64,000 nt of DNA from Dimorphilus gyrociliatus (lineage: Eukaryota > Annelida > Polychaeta > Dinophilidae). Each line of letters opens with the position of its first letter. The stretch's first letter is position 1. The notes beneath the pieces are model-generated. The model had not been told where the DNA came from. It searched no databases and was given only the letters and a program-made list of their open reading frames with translations. Made by a program: the position numbers and the translations under genes. Location: positions 246,195-310,194 of the forward strand of contig CAJFCJ010000004.1 in the NCBI GenBank assembly GCA_904063045.1, read 5' to 3'. This document shows positions 34,044-47,698 of this stretch, piece by piece.

Positions 34044-36300
34044 CTAGCACGCACGAACAGTGGCACAAGCCTGGCAAGGAAATTTGTTTTTTGGTATTCT
34101 TTCAATGTTCTCCCATGTACAAGTCACAGGATCGAAACAATCAATAAAGAGTTCGTTATTTAAAATTCCGCTAACGTATAATTTTCCTTCGGATACAGCC
34201 GCTCCCATCCTGTTATAATCATTGGTCATGTCTACCAATCTTTTCATTGTTCTTCTCTTTGGGTTCATCACATAAACAGTTCTATCCCCCTTACAAAAAA
34301 CATAAAATAGTTCGTTTAATCTTAACATCATGATGCATTCAACAATATCAGGTAAAATAAGCTGTTCTTTTTTATATACTACACAGCCGTCTGGTCTTAA
34401 TTCATAACTACCTAACTGACGGCAATAAGAATTGTGTAATGAACCTCCTATTTCAAACAGTATGTCATCGAAGGGAACAACTTGAGAGTTAACACGAGAA
34501 AATTCATTTCGTCCAACTTCAGTCCATTGTTTGGAATTTGGATTATAGCATTCAATAGTCTCACATAAAATCTTGTTATATTCTTCATTATACGTATAAC
34601 CACCTATAATGTAAATATTTCCTTTACAAGCCGTACTTGCATGATTTGATCTTGGTGATCTTGCGTCCGCAATCCTACTCCATTTATGTTCAATGCAATC
34701 GAATCTATGACAGGTGTTGACAATACGAGATTTTGATATCCCACCACTGACATATATACGATTATCTAACACTGATAAACCAAAATCTTTAAGATTTTCA
34801 CCGGATGATCCAATTGAGGCCCATTTGCGCTTCAGCGGGTCGTAAGTGCATAGTTCAGAATTTTGACAAATCATAAGTAATAAATCACGAGCCATTGTCG
34901 AAGGCCTAGCTGGTTTCTTCTCCATCAGCAGTTCTTCAACATAATTCGATTTTAACTGGAAGATCTCGCTATCTTCAGAAATGCGTTCTCTAAACTCTTT
35001 GTCGTTTACATAATTCAATCTGACACATTTTAACAATCTACCAAAATACTGTTCTCTCTTTTCTGAATCATAATTGATCCACTTTATGACGGCTTCGTAA
35101 ACGATCTATGGGAAAGAATAATATAAATATTAGAGATTAAAACTTGTCGGACAGATCGAACAGTTATTTCCCTATTTCATTTCATAAAGGAAATAGAACG
35201 GAATCTGAGAATTGATTTATTATCTGAATTATGGAATATTTAAGTGATATGGCTCCGCTTTCAGTTTTTTCGATATTACGTTTCAAAAAGGTATTAATTT
35301 TTATCAGTGATCGAACGTATTTTTTTGAATAAAATTTTTTTCATTTGTTCTATTTTCGCCTTTGGCTTTGTAATTAGTCCATTTTTCTTTTAAGCCTAGG
35401 ATAATATAATCTTATTTTCTGTAAGAAAATTAAAGATCACCTCCTAAGTACGAAGTAAATAACCTGTCAACGCTTTGACTAAGTCGTTAGGAAAGTTACA
35501 CCTTGTTTATCTACAGCTAACATTTTTACAATAAGCCTATGAAAAGGAAAAGAGTAAGAATAAAATCTGAAGAAAAAACACAATAAAAAAAATTCAGATA
35601 AAAAGAATTTAGAAAATTAACGGAGATTAATTATCGAACAAATTTTCCTACAATACACGATAACTATAGGCTTTCTATTCAATCAATAACAAATTACCTG
35701 CTCCTGAGACACATCCAAGTCATCTGAAGAAATCATTTCGACAACATCTTCAACGTCCAATAATACAAATTCATTATTTTCCAAAACATTTCCAAAGTGA
35801 GACTGGGTAAAGTTTCTAGCAGATTCTTCTAATTGTGAGCAGTTATAAAATTTTGCGAGTTTTAACACGCCTATGCAATTTGACTCGTCCAAGTGGTCTT
35901 TCAAGATTTCACATGCTCCTTCCACAATTTTTGGATAATCAAAGAAATGAGCTGTGGATAAAATTTCTTCTGCATTCGATTCATTAATCTCTATTCTTCC
36001 AGTATATGCGTAGTCAATAATTTTATTCATGATTTCCGCACACATTTCGTTGAATGTAATTTTTGTTTCTGTGCTCTCCCTCAGATTTGATGAAAACATT
36101 GTTCGAAAATAAGGAGATGAAACAGCTAATACATTCTTGTGGCATTTATATTCATTATTGCCGACACAAATAATGCAATCGGCTAATATACCTTCACTTC
36201 GAAAAGCATTTAATTTATCTAAGAATTCGAATCCGTAATCCCGATTAGCGATTACAACTTCGGAACCTTCAAAAGCTTTCTTTTGGTAATGATTAGGCAT
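34044..36300 (-). CDS. Kelch-like protein (BTB-BACK-kelch)
   Basis: CUL3 adaptor of the KLHL family, about 537 residues in two exons (35698-36300 and 34044-35105; intron 592 bp). BTB: LADCIICVGNNEYKCHKNVL, SPYFRTMFSSNLRES. BACK: SNAEEILSTAHFFDYPKIV, CIGVLKLAKFYNCSQLEESA. Kelch blades with Gly-Gly doublets are visible in exon 2 (RIYVSGGISKSRI; NIYIIGGYTYNEEY; LFEIGGSLHN; KLYVSGILNNELF). A 5'UTR intron is likely at 36311-36374 (donor AATAG|GTAAAT, acceptor CTATTTCAG). Kelch repeats are divergent, so I cannot say which vertebrate KLHL is the orthologue. Same strand as TLCD5, 335 bp downstream of it. Confidence 0.9.
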
Positions 36301-36635
36301 TTTTTATAAACTGAAATAGAAAGTTAACAGTTTGTAGTTTCATTTATAAACGAAAAGAAGGAGAAAATATTTACCTATTGGCCAGTTACTGAAGATATTG
36401 CGCAAACTGGATCGAGTGCAACCATATTGAATTAATCTGAGAATAACCCCCTAGCTATAATGACGTCACAAGCGAATCGCCATTGAATTAAAACGCCATC
36501 TGCCGCGTAAAGAAAATACCAGCATCTATCACATTAAAAATGAAAATTCTAAAAAAGTGGTCTTTTTGAAAATGTCACTCATTCATTAAATTGAAATTCA
36601 ACAGTGTTATTATTTATTCAAAAAAAATTATCAAT
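36301..36635. promoter_or_regulatory. Interval between TLCD5 3' end and kelch-like start
   Basis: 335 bp holding the probable 5'UTR intron of the kelch gene (36311-36374) and upstream promoter sequence. Two ATGGCG words on the minus strand (about 36477-36495, one as CAGATGGCG) resemble YY1 cores. Confidence 0.4.
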
Positions 36636-37545
36636 TCAATTGCTCTTTTTGATTCCATTGTGCCCATTTTGAACATGTCCATTTGCTTCACTTTTATAAA
36701 AAAACACTCCACTCTTTCTATAATTTTTCCACATTTTCGAATATTTTCGATAGCTAAATATGCAAATTTGTATCCAGAATATCCAACTAATTGAATACAT
36801 AGTTGTACCTCCAATTCGTCCAAATATATCTGGCTTTGGATGGAGATAATAACAATATAATAAATAAGATCCCATGCCGATTCTAATTCCTCCAAAGGTG
36901 AGTATAAATAATAAGTTGTTTATTTCTGCCACAAAGGATTTATCCATTTTAGTGTGTTTGAAAAAATATCGAAGCTGCAGCAGAGGATTAGTAATTTCTG
37001 ATCCTAGAATAGTTGCGACCATCTCTGTTCCTTGAGTACATCTGCAAACAACGACAAGGTTTCCAATAATGCTTAAAAGATGATGAAGCATCATAAACCA
37101 AGCGCTTGGTGTATTTATCATCATCCATATCAAATCGAAAAGGAAGTAAGATATAACTATTGAGCAAGACACATGTTGCAGAACTGTACTAGGACCACCT
37201 GGATCGGTGAATGGCCATGGACCTGTTAGAGAAACAAAGAATTATTGAATCGTGTGCTAATTGTACATAATACTGTTATAGTTAAAACTCTGAATATATA
37301 CATATTGACTGCACCATTCTTTTGCCTAAATGATAGGAGTACAAGTAAGATAAATAAATCATACCTTCAATAAAGACAGAGTAACCGGTCAAGCAGCATA
37401 TGAGAACAGCGTGAAAAAGTGTGACCATACGACAGTGCCATTCAATGGGTTTGTCTGTCTGCAGCTTTTTCAAATTTTTATATAAGATTGTCCAGAAAAT
37501 GGTCGAACCCAGAATAATAATAGAGGTAACCGGCAAAGAAACCAT
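36636..37545 (-). CDS. TLCD5: TLC domain-containing protein 5 (TMEM136)
   Basis: Multi-pass membrane protein with a TRAM-LAG1-CLN8 (TLC) lipid-sensing domain. Two exons: 37365-37545 and 36636-37222. The ATG chosen (37543-37545) gives MVSLPVTSIIILGSTIFWTI, a first membrane segment. Family-specific stretches follow: EWHCRMVTLFHAVL, FIEGPWPFTDPGGPSTVLQH, MMLHHLLSIIGNLVV, GSEITNPLLQLRYF and GGTTMYSISWIFWIQI. About 255 residues, as in vertebrate TMEM136. The C-terminus (NGHVQNGHNGIKKSN) is hydrophilic, also like the vertebrate protein. The function in lipid metabolism is not established. Divergent from the MDC1 gene by 448 bp. Confidence 0.93.
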
Positions 37546-37993
37546 TTTTCTTAAGCCTAGGTTCAATTTTTTTTTTAAATATCCTTAATAAACTTAACAA
37601 GATTCTTTTCCTGCATAAACTTTAGCTAAACTACATAAATCATTTTATTTTTCTGACAATGAACCACTTCCATATAAATGTTTACCCGCCGTCATAGGGA
37701 TGGTGCCCTTAAACGGGTAGCTCTAAATTTTATCGTTCTGTCACCACCTGGCGGACAAAAAAATAAGAATTTTCAAAATCTACAGATGACTATTTTGCCA
37801 ATCGGGGTTCATGCTTTATTTTACTAAGTTTTTAAGACTTTCACATGATTTTTTGAGTTAAATTCTCCTTGATTCTTGCTAAAATAAAAATCAAAAAATA
37901 CAAAAAAGATAATTTACTGATTTCTACTCAAGAAGAATACATTTTTGAAATCAATAACATTGGAATTAATCGATTTCCGTAGCGTTCCTTAAA
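37546..37993. promoter_or_regulatory. Divergent interval between TLCD5 and MDC1-like gene
   Basis: 448 bp between opposed starts. A relatively GC-rich patch lies at 37685-37760. A 3' splice-like TTTCCGTAG ends at 37982, 11 bases before the MDC1-like ATG. Shared promoter inferred. Confidence 0.35.
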
Positions 37994-40900
37994 ATGATTA
38001 CTTCAAGGGAAGATGATGATTCCAGAACCGTGATTCTTTCTGAAAATGATTCTGATACTGAGGATTTAGAGGACGAGAGTGATAATACAGTACATCTTTA
38101 ATAATCTTCTTAAGATTTTACTTTTTCATTCGATTTCACTATTTTAGCATGGATGTTTGACTGTGAAACTGCCGAAAGGAAATTCAAGTTATTATATATC
38201 GAAAAATAGTTAGTTTTTAACTTGAAAAAATTAAAACTGATAAACTTTACTTTTTCAGAAAAACTTTTAGTCGGCAGATCACCCGATTGCGATGTTTGTA
38301 TTGATAATGAAGTAAGAACATAATATTTTCGAAGTTCACCAAACTGTATACTGAATTTTTCAGTTCATCTCCAAAAGACATGCTGAAATTATAATAATTG
38401 ACAATTTTCATCTCGTAACTGATCTATCTTCAACTAACAAAACGCAAAGGAACAGAAAATATCTGCCATCCAATTACTCTTTCGAAGTACAACATAAAGA
38501 TCTATTGAAATTTGGAAACGTTGAATGCATCTATGAAATCAAACAAACAGTAATTTCAATATAAATAAACGTTTAGAAACTAACTTTAAGCTTTCAGTCT
38601 CAAGTACTGAAGAGATCGAGTGAAAACGAAACAATTTATACTGAGAGAAATGCTAAAACACTGAAACCAGAAACTAGTATGCAATTTTGCTTTATTGACT
38701 TTTTACAAAGCTACATGAAATTCTGTTTGATATTGCAGATAATTTTAATGACTCTACCGATCCATACTCATCTGACGAGGATATTATTCGTTCTTCACAG
38801 CCTAACCCCAATAAGAAAATGAGAGAGTCTCAAACATTTTTTTTTAAAGACAAATCTTTCAAGTCATCCCAAAACGACAATTTTACAAGCACCCCTATTG
38901 AATCTGATAATGATAAAAATATTCAATTTGATTTCTGCGCAAATACTTTAGAAATTCCTGGAGAATTTGATGATGAAGACAATCCAAAAATTCCAAGTGA
39001 AGGCCAGAAAAGTTCTCAAAATGTAGATATTTTTGCATCAACTCAAATAATAGAGGACACACCTATGAAGCAAGACAGGAAAGACACTAAATTTTGTGAT
39101 CCTCTTGCTTGTACGCAAGTTTTTGAAAGTACTCCCATTAAGACAAAACAGAAAGTTGATTTAGTTGCGAGTACTCAATTAATCAATTCTAGCATTAACA
39201 TCGAACCATTTGCTTCTACACAAATTATATCTGCCGACCCCACAGTGCAACAAAATTCGTCCAATTCATCGGCTGATACTTTACCATTTGATAACACTCC
39301 GTCACCTGAACTCTTTGATCCTCTTGCTTGTACGCAATTAATTTCTAATAACAATCGTCCGAAAAGTAAATTGGCGGCATTTTCAGATGATACTCTACCT
39401 CTTTGCCCTGAAACTTCTAATGAGGTAGATCCATTTGCTCCTACTCAAGCTATAAGTAGAACTTCAAGAAAAGAAAAATATATGGCTACCCAGCTGATAT
39501 CAGGAAATTCCCCCAGTCGTTCATTGGACAATAATGCTGCAACGCAAATTATATCAGATGAACCTCCCTCCCGGCCTGTTGACTTGATTGCCCCAACACA
39601 GCTGGTTTCGGAGAATTCTCCTAGCCCTTCTGTAGATTTAAATGCTGCAACTCAAGTTGTTTCGAACACAAATAAGCTCTCAGGCAGTCAAAGAAATAAC
39701 TGCGACAATTCTGAAGAAAATGATCAACTTGAAGATACAGTTGCCTTTGAGGAAGATACTGCTTCAGCTAATGATTCAAGACTTGATTTATTCGCTGAAT
39801 TAGAGTTTACCCACGACGAAACACGAAATATAAAAAGTAAATCATCAGTTACTGTCAATCCAAATGATTCGACAGTTCTTCTAGATTTTGAGGATAGGAT
39901 TGACCCAAATGCTAAAACAGAACTTATAAACAGACAAAGACCTCATAAAAAATTTACCAGTGAACATCTAGAAAGCACTCAAATTATCAATCGGCTGCCT
40001 CCACATGAAATGGAGACAGTCCCTACTGAAACTCAGGCTACTCAATTAATTGATCATGAAAAGGAAAGTTCCCAACTGTTAAACCCTCTGATGGAAACGC
40101 AAATCATAAAGCAAAATGATTCTGAAATTCCACAAACAGTAAGAGCCGATAACTCACCAAAGTCAGGAAGCAGCACAGAGCTGGAGGAAACTCAATTCCT
40201 CTCTTATTCAGACTTTGATGGCTCATCACCCGAAATTGGAGGAATCAGGAATACTACTCGATACGAAAAGCAGCTTGGAGAATCTCTTCAAAATGCTAGT
40301 AAACCAGCGGATACACTGATTTCAAGTCAACAGGTTAATTTTGATTCTGACTCGGAATTGGAAGAGTTCATGTTAACTTGCGACTTTTAAATTTCTTTAC
40401 AGTCTGTCAAAAGTGCGCTGTTCACCGCAACTGATGAACCAAATGTGAATGAAAAATCAGCTCTATCCGAAAATTCCATAACCAGTTCAGAGTCCAATAC
40501 GCAAAAATTGTTTAGAATTTTGGATAGTGACGATGAAGATTATAAAGAAGAGAGCAAAGCTTTTGTTGAGAGTATAACCCCAAAAACGAAAGAACCAAGA
40601 GAAGAGAACGATAGTGATACTGAAATAGAAAGTAATGGAAGTTGTCCTGCAAATGAAGATGGTACTATTTTAATTTCAGTTTTCATACCTAAGTATTATT
40701 CCATCTTTGCTACAGATTCTGCAACCGAAATTGATGAGCCTGATCATAATTTAACTCTTAAAGGTTAGTAACATCTTATATGGTTCTTGTGTAACTCAGT
40801 ATTGATATTTCATCTAGAAAGTAAAGAAGATAAAACCAGAAATGTCAATTATCATGAGGAAAGTGATACCGAGTGTGAAAGCATGGCAGGGGATTTTCCA

Positions 40901-42350
40901 GAATTATTAAATGAAAATCTTGTAAATCAAAAAGAACATGAGGGAGATCACGGACTACCTGGATGCTCTAAACAGGCGTCAATCAAAAAAACAATCAAAG
41001 CGCCTTCAGAAAAACAGGATTCTGTTTCATTCAGCCAGTCTACTATTGGTGAACGAACAAGATCTTCTAGGAAAAAAGCTTTGCTTAGCAATGATCAGTT
41101 ATCTGAAGATTTATCTGATATATCCGTTCGAAGATCGAAAAGAGTTAGAAATTCCAGAGTTGCCAGCGAAGTGGAACAAGCTACAGTTAACCCGAGTAGA
41201 CGCAGTCGTAGACCAGGAAAGAATGTTGATCAGTCATCAGAATCTCTAAAGATTGATCCCATTAAAACAAAGAGAGGTTCGAAAAGAAAAAAAAATGTTT
41301 GCGAAACAACGTCAACAGAATCTGAAGAATCCACATTAGAGCATTTGTCTTCTTCAAGAAAAGTCATTAAAAAGAAAGATACAAAACCAAAAGGTTAAAT
41401 ATTTTCCGTGGTTTATATTATTCTTAATTTAAGGTATTATAACCACCACAGTTGGTACAAGATTTGGTGCCAGCTATTCTGGAGAAGATGTAAGAAAAGA
41501 AAATCGAAAGTATTCTTTAAGAAAAAATCTATTGAACAGAGACGAAGAATCTAGTGGGAGATCAGAAGCTGGATCTGATTCATACAGTATATCGACATAT
41601 ATATTGTGATAATTTTAAATGGCCATTTTTCATTTAGATCTCCGACGTAGTATCACAAAACAGTATAGAATTCTATACACGGGAATTAAAGATCTCTCTG
41701 CTGAAAAAGTATAGTTAGCTTTCTCAAGTAGAAATGAGGTTAATTTCATTATCTACAGATAATTGATCGGTTGGGAGGAATTATTGCATCTTCGAATGGC
41801 GACTTCACCCATTTAATTACAGATAAGATACGTCGAACACCTAAATTTTTATGTGCTGTCGCCAAGGGAATTCCAATTATATCAAATGATTGGATTCATC
41901 AATCAAAGACTGTTGGAAGATTTCTTGGTAAGCTGATTCATTCAATGAGTACTCTGCTGACTAATTTAAATTATTTTAGATTGCGAGAAATTTCAAGTCA
42001 AAGATATTGAAGGAGAGAGTAGGTTTGGATTCAATCTACAAGACTCCTTGAAAAGAGCTATCAAGAGAAAAGTATTTGACGGAATGGGAATTTACCTTAT
42101 GAAAGGAATTATTCCAGAACCCGAAAAGTGTACAGAAATAGTAGAATCTGGTGGTGGGAAAATTTTAACTGATTTTCCAACGGGAAAAAGTGAAGAATCT
42201 ATTCGAACTGTTCTTGTATGTAAAAAAGAGGATGTTTCCAGTCGTCTTGTAGTTAGAGCAAAAAAGAATTCTGTGGACATTGTTGACGTTGAGTGGATTC
42301 TTTCAGGAGTGTTGAAGCAAGAGTTAGATTTTAAAAACTTTTCTCATTAA
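37994..42350 (+). CDS. MDC1: MDC1-like DNA damage checkpoint adaptor (FHA, TQ repeats, tandem BRCT)
   Basis: Adaptor that reads phosphorylated H2A variants at DNA breaks. Thirteen exons read (first 37994-38089, large 38739-40333, last 41980-42350), phases consistent. N-terminus has acidic SDTE ([14 protein letters not shown]), then an FHA domain ([41 protein letters not shown]). A long middle holds about 15 TQ motifs plus SQ sites, then two further SDTE motifs and basic Arg/Lys/Ser runs. The C-terminus is a tandem BRCT closely like vertebrate MDC1 ([56 protein letters not shown]). About 1,100 residues, shorter than human MDC1 and without its PST repeats. The 54-bp intron at 40662-40715 is frame-neutral if retained. 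Confidence 0.92.
39030..40200 (+). repeat. TQ-motif repeat array in MDC1-like protein
   Basis: Degenerate protein repeats with core [D/N]xFAxTQ[IL]I. I count 15 TQ dipeptides: 10 have Ile at +3, two Val, one Leu, one Phe (CTQVF) and one Thr. One unit, PTQAIS, contains TQAI. The nucleotide sequence has diverged between units, so the array is old and kept for the protein motif. Confidence 0.85.
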
Positions 42351-42678
42351 GATCTCGTTATTTATTGATTACCAGAATAATGGTTCGTGGTGATGCATAA
42401 AGATAGCTGTACTGTTGACTTTTATATCTTTATTCGAATAAAAATTTATACAAAAAAAACCCGAAACATTCAACGTTTACATTATTCTCTTCATCTGATA
42501 CTATTGTTAACAGCAAGAAATTATTTCCAGCAGACTTAACATCAAAAATATAATTTGCTGACCCTATCGCAAATTTAAAGTACACTCACTTTCGAATCGC
42601 AGCTTTAGATAGCTTGATCTTTTTAAGAAATATTGGTAAAAAAGTAAAATTCTTTAGCCTAAAACCACATTTGTGACA
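42351..42678. other. Convergent 3' interval between MDC1-like and MED9
   Basis: 328 bp of AT-rich 3'UTR-like sequence with AATAAA near 42439. No gene seen. Confidence 0.4.
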
Positions 42679-43164
42679 TCATTGTTGATAAGATTGATGA
42701 TCGTACCCACCAAACCGAAGTTGATCATTACTCAGAGGTGTTATCGAGAAATTTCTCAGCTTTTTCAAGAGCTCAACTTTCAAATCTAGTTGTTTTCTTA
42801 TAACTTCCAGCTAAAATACAATTGAAATTCGAATTGAACAACTTGTTTATTAAATTTGTTAGAAAACTACCTGTTTTGCCTGCTCTTCTGGGCACTGATC
42901 AATACCGGGAAGTTTCTCAACTTGTTCCTTGGCTCGCTGAATTTTATTTTTCAAATCTGTGACCCTATTTGTAACATCTCCGGAATCCTTATCAACGCTG
43001 TGAGCGATAATATAATATTGTATTGATAATCGCATAAACTTTCAATAAAATAATAATATAGCGGTAAGTATTATAATTCAAGTAATAAATTAAGCTGAAT
43101 GTATTATTTACCTCTTCAGAATTTCATAAACCAGAGGGATAAAGTTAACATCAACATCCGACAT
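42679..43164 (-). CDS. MED9: Mediator complex subunit 9
   Basis: Middle-module subunit of Mediator, which links activators to RNA polymerase II. Three short exons on the minus strand: 43112-43164, 42871-42997 and 42679-42810, about 103 residues. None is long enough to stand out as an ORF. The sequence follows human MED9 in order: NFIPLVYEILKS, VDKDSGDVTNRVTDLKNKIQ, KLPGIDQCPEEQAKQLEVI and LELLKKLRNFSI-like, an amphipathic coiled coil. The Pro-rich N-terminus of vertebrate MED9 is absent; here the protein starts MSDVDV directly before the conserved domain. A splice-acceptor-like CTCTTTGCAG lies 10 bases before the ATG. Divergent from dyskerin over 497 bp. Confidence 0.88.
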
Positions 43165-43661
43165 GTTCTTAATCTGCAAAGAGATATTTCCGTTTCCGAC
43201 AGAGCGGTAGTTGTGCTTAGACAATTTTCTGAGCTATATGATATTTAATATTATTGATAAAAATAATTATAAATAAAGCATATTTAGTATTACATTAACC
43301 ATCCATATTTATAGTTTAAATTTAATAAGGCAGACGTTTAAGTCCCAACTAAAAAAAGTCTAATGTATAGTTTAATATTAGGTACACTCTGTTCAGCAAT
43401 ATTTCCACAAAATTTTTAGTTTTATATAATTCATAGTTATAAAAGTCTTGGCTATTTCAAGTAAACTCTTAATAAAAACTATTAATCTTTTTACATGAGA
43501 AGAATAAAAAATTCTTTAAATTAGAAATTTTAAATTAAAAATTTATTTCTGTCGTATGAGTAATTTTTTAGATAAATGCTTTTATCAGAAAAAATTTATT
43601 TTTCAAAATTTCTTTTTTGGTGAGCTCTCTTCTAATTGGCTAGCAGAAACTTACAACAATC
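43165..43661. promoter_or_regulatory. Divergent interval between MED9 and dyskerin
   Basis: 497 bp between opposed starts, AT-rich in the middle. The dyskerin side carries a 3' splice-like GGCTAGCAG (43638-43646) and an ATGGCGG at its start codon. No RNA gene seen. Confidence 0.3.
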
Positions 43662-46103
<2,442 letters not shown>

Positions 46104-46276
46104 AAAACTTGTTTAATGATAATATTTTTGTTAATATACATTTAATATATATAATGTATTTTTTCTGATATATAGTCTTAGGTAGACAAAAGAAAACATT
46201 AAGATAATGTGTAATATGCCTCTACACTAAATAAAGATAGACAGTTTTTTTCATTTTAAATCAGCCTTGAGTATAT

Positions 46277-46862
<586 letters not shown>

Positions 46863-47548
46863 GTTCAATAGTTTCTGTATGATTTGAATAAAAAGGTATT
46901 TACAATTTTTCTGGACAGTGTTTATGGCCGTTCTGATTATACTCCCGACAAAACTACGACGTAGTAAGTGCAGATTTAAATTTTCCACAAAAATGCTATA
47001 TTCTAAGGTAAACTTTTAAAGAATAAACGCAATATTTTTATGCTTACTTAATTATATTCGTATTATTACTCCACTTGATGAAATATCTCCAAGAATATAA
47101 ATGGAACAGCGAATCAACATATACAAAAACTGAAACTAGATGTCGCTCAAGTTTATTTTATATAGACAAATTTAAGCCTATATGAAAACAACACAGCACT
47201 ATCTTTTATTGAGATATTTATTCATCGTATTTTTGGTCTAATAGCAAGAGAACATTTGCTCTAGAGAATCAAATATAATACTAATTTTTCGAAAATTTCA
47301 TAAATAGTTCTCGAAAAAAGGCACAGCATCAAATTCAATATATTAATGTTAAAATGAGAAAAAGAACCAAAACAGGACAAAAGTGTAGACTTTGAACTAT
47401 GAATTTGTTTTTTTGTTTTTTTTTTGACACTTTTATCATATATGGTACACTAATGCTTTCAGATGTATGTATGTTAATGAGTTATTGTAGGCCAAAATCA
47501 AGCGATTTATTATTAAATTGTGCACCATATTTGAAAAAAATTTTAACT
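46863..47548. other. Interval between LC3 start and distal PNPLA exon
   Basis: 686 bp including the LC3 5' region (acceptor-like ATACAG 14 bases before the ATG) and the 3'UTR of the distal PNPLA terminal exon. The chance ORF at 47399-47599 (+) lies antisense to that UTR and exon. No other gene seen. Confidence 0.4.
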
Positions 47549-47698
47549 CTAGTCGACAAGTTCAGTATTGTTCTCTTCGTACAATCCCATAAATCTTAAA
47601 AATCGTTCTGCGTCTCGTTTTCCCCGCTCGATATAATTTGAGAGGTTATTTGGTGGGAAGAGAGCATGTTTGCCTCTTTTAATGTTGCGGATGCTAAC
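47549..47698 (-). other. Distal alternative last exon of the PNPLA gene
   Basis: 49 codons plus TAG. Acceptor TTTTAAAACAG at 47699-47709, phase 0. Encodes VSIRNIKRGKHALFPP, then ERGKRDAERFLRF and GLYEENN. It is homologous to the proximal last exon, so it is a duplicated exon. Confidence 0.75.

Noticed and set aside
36614-36895. 93-codon minus-strand ORF overlapping TLCD5
   Set aside because: Out-of-frame shadow of the second TLCD5 exon.
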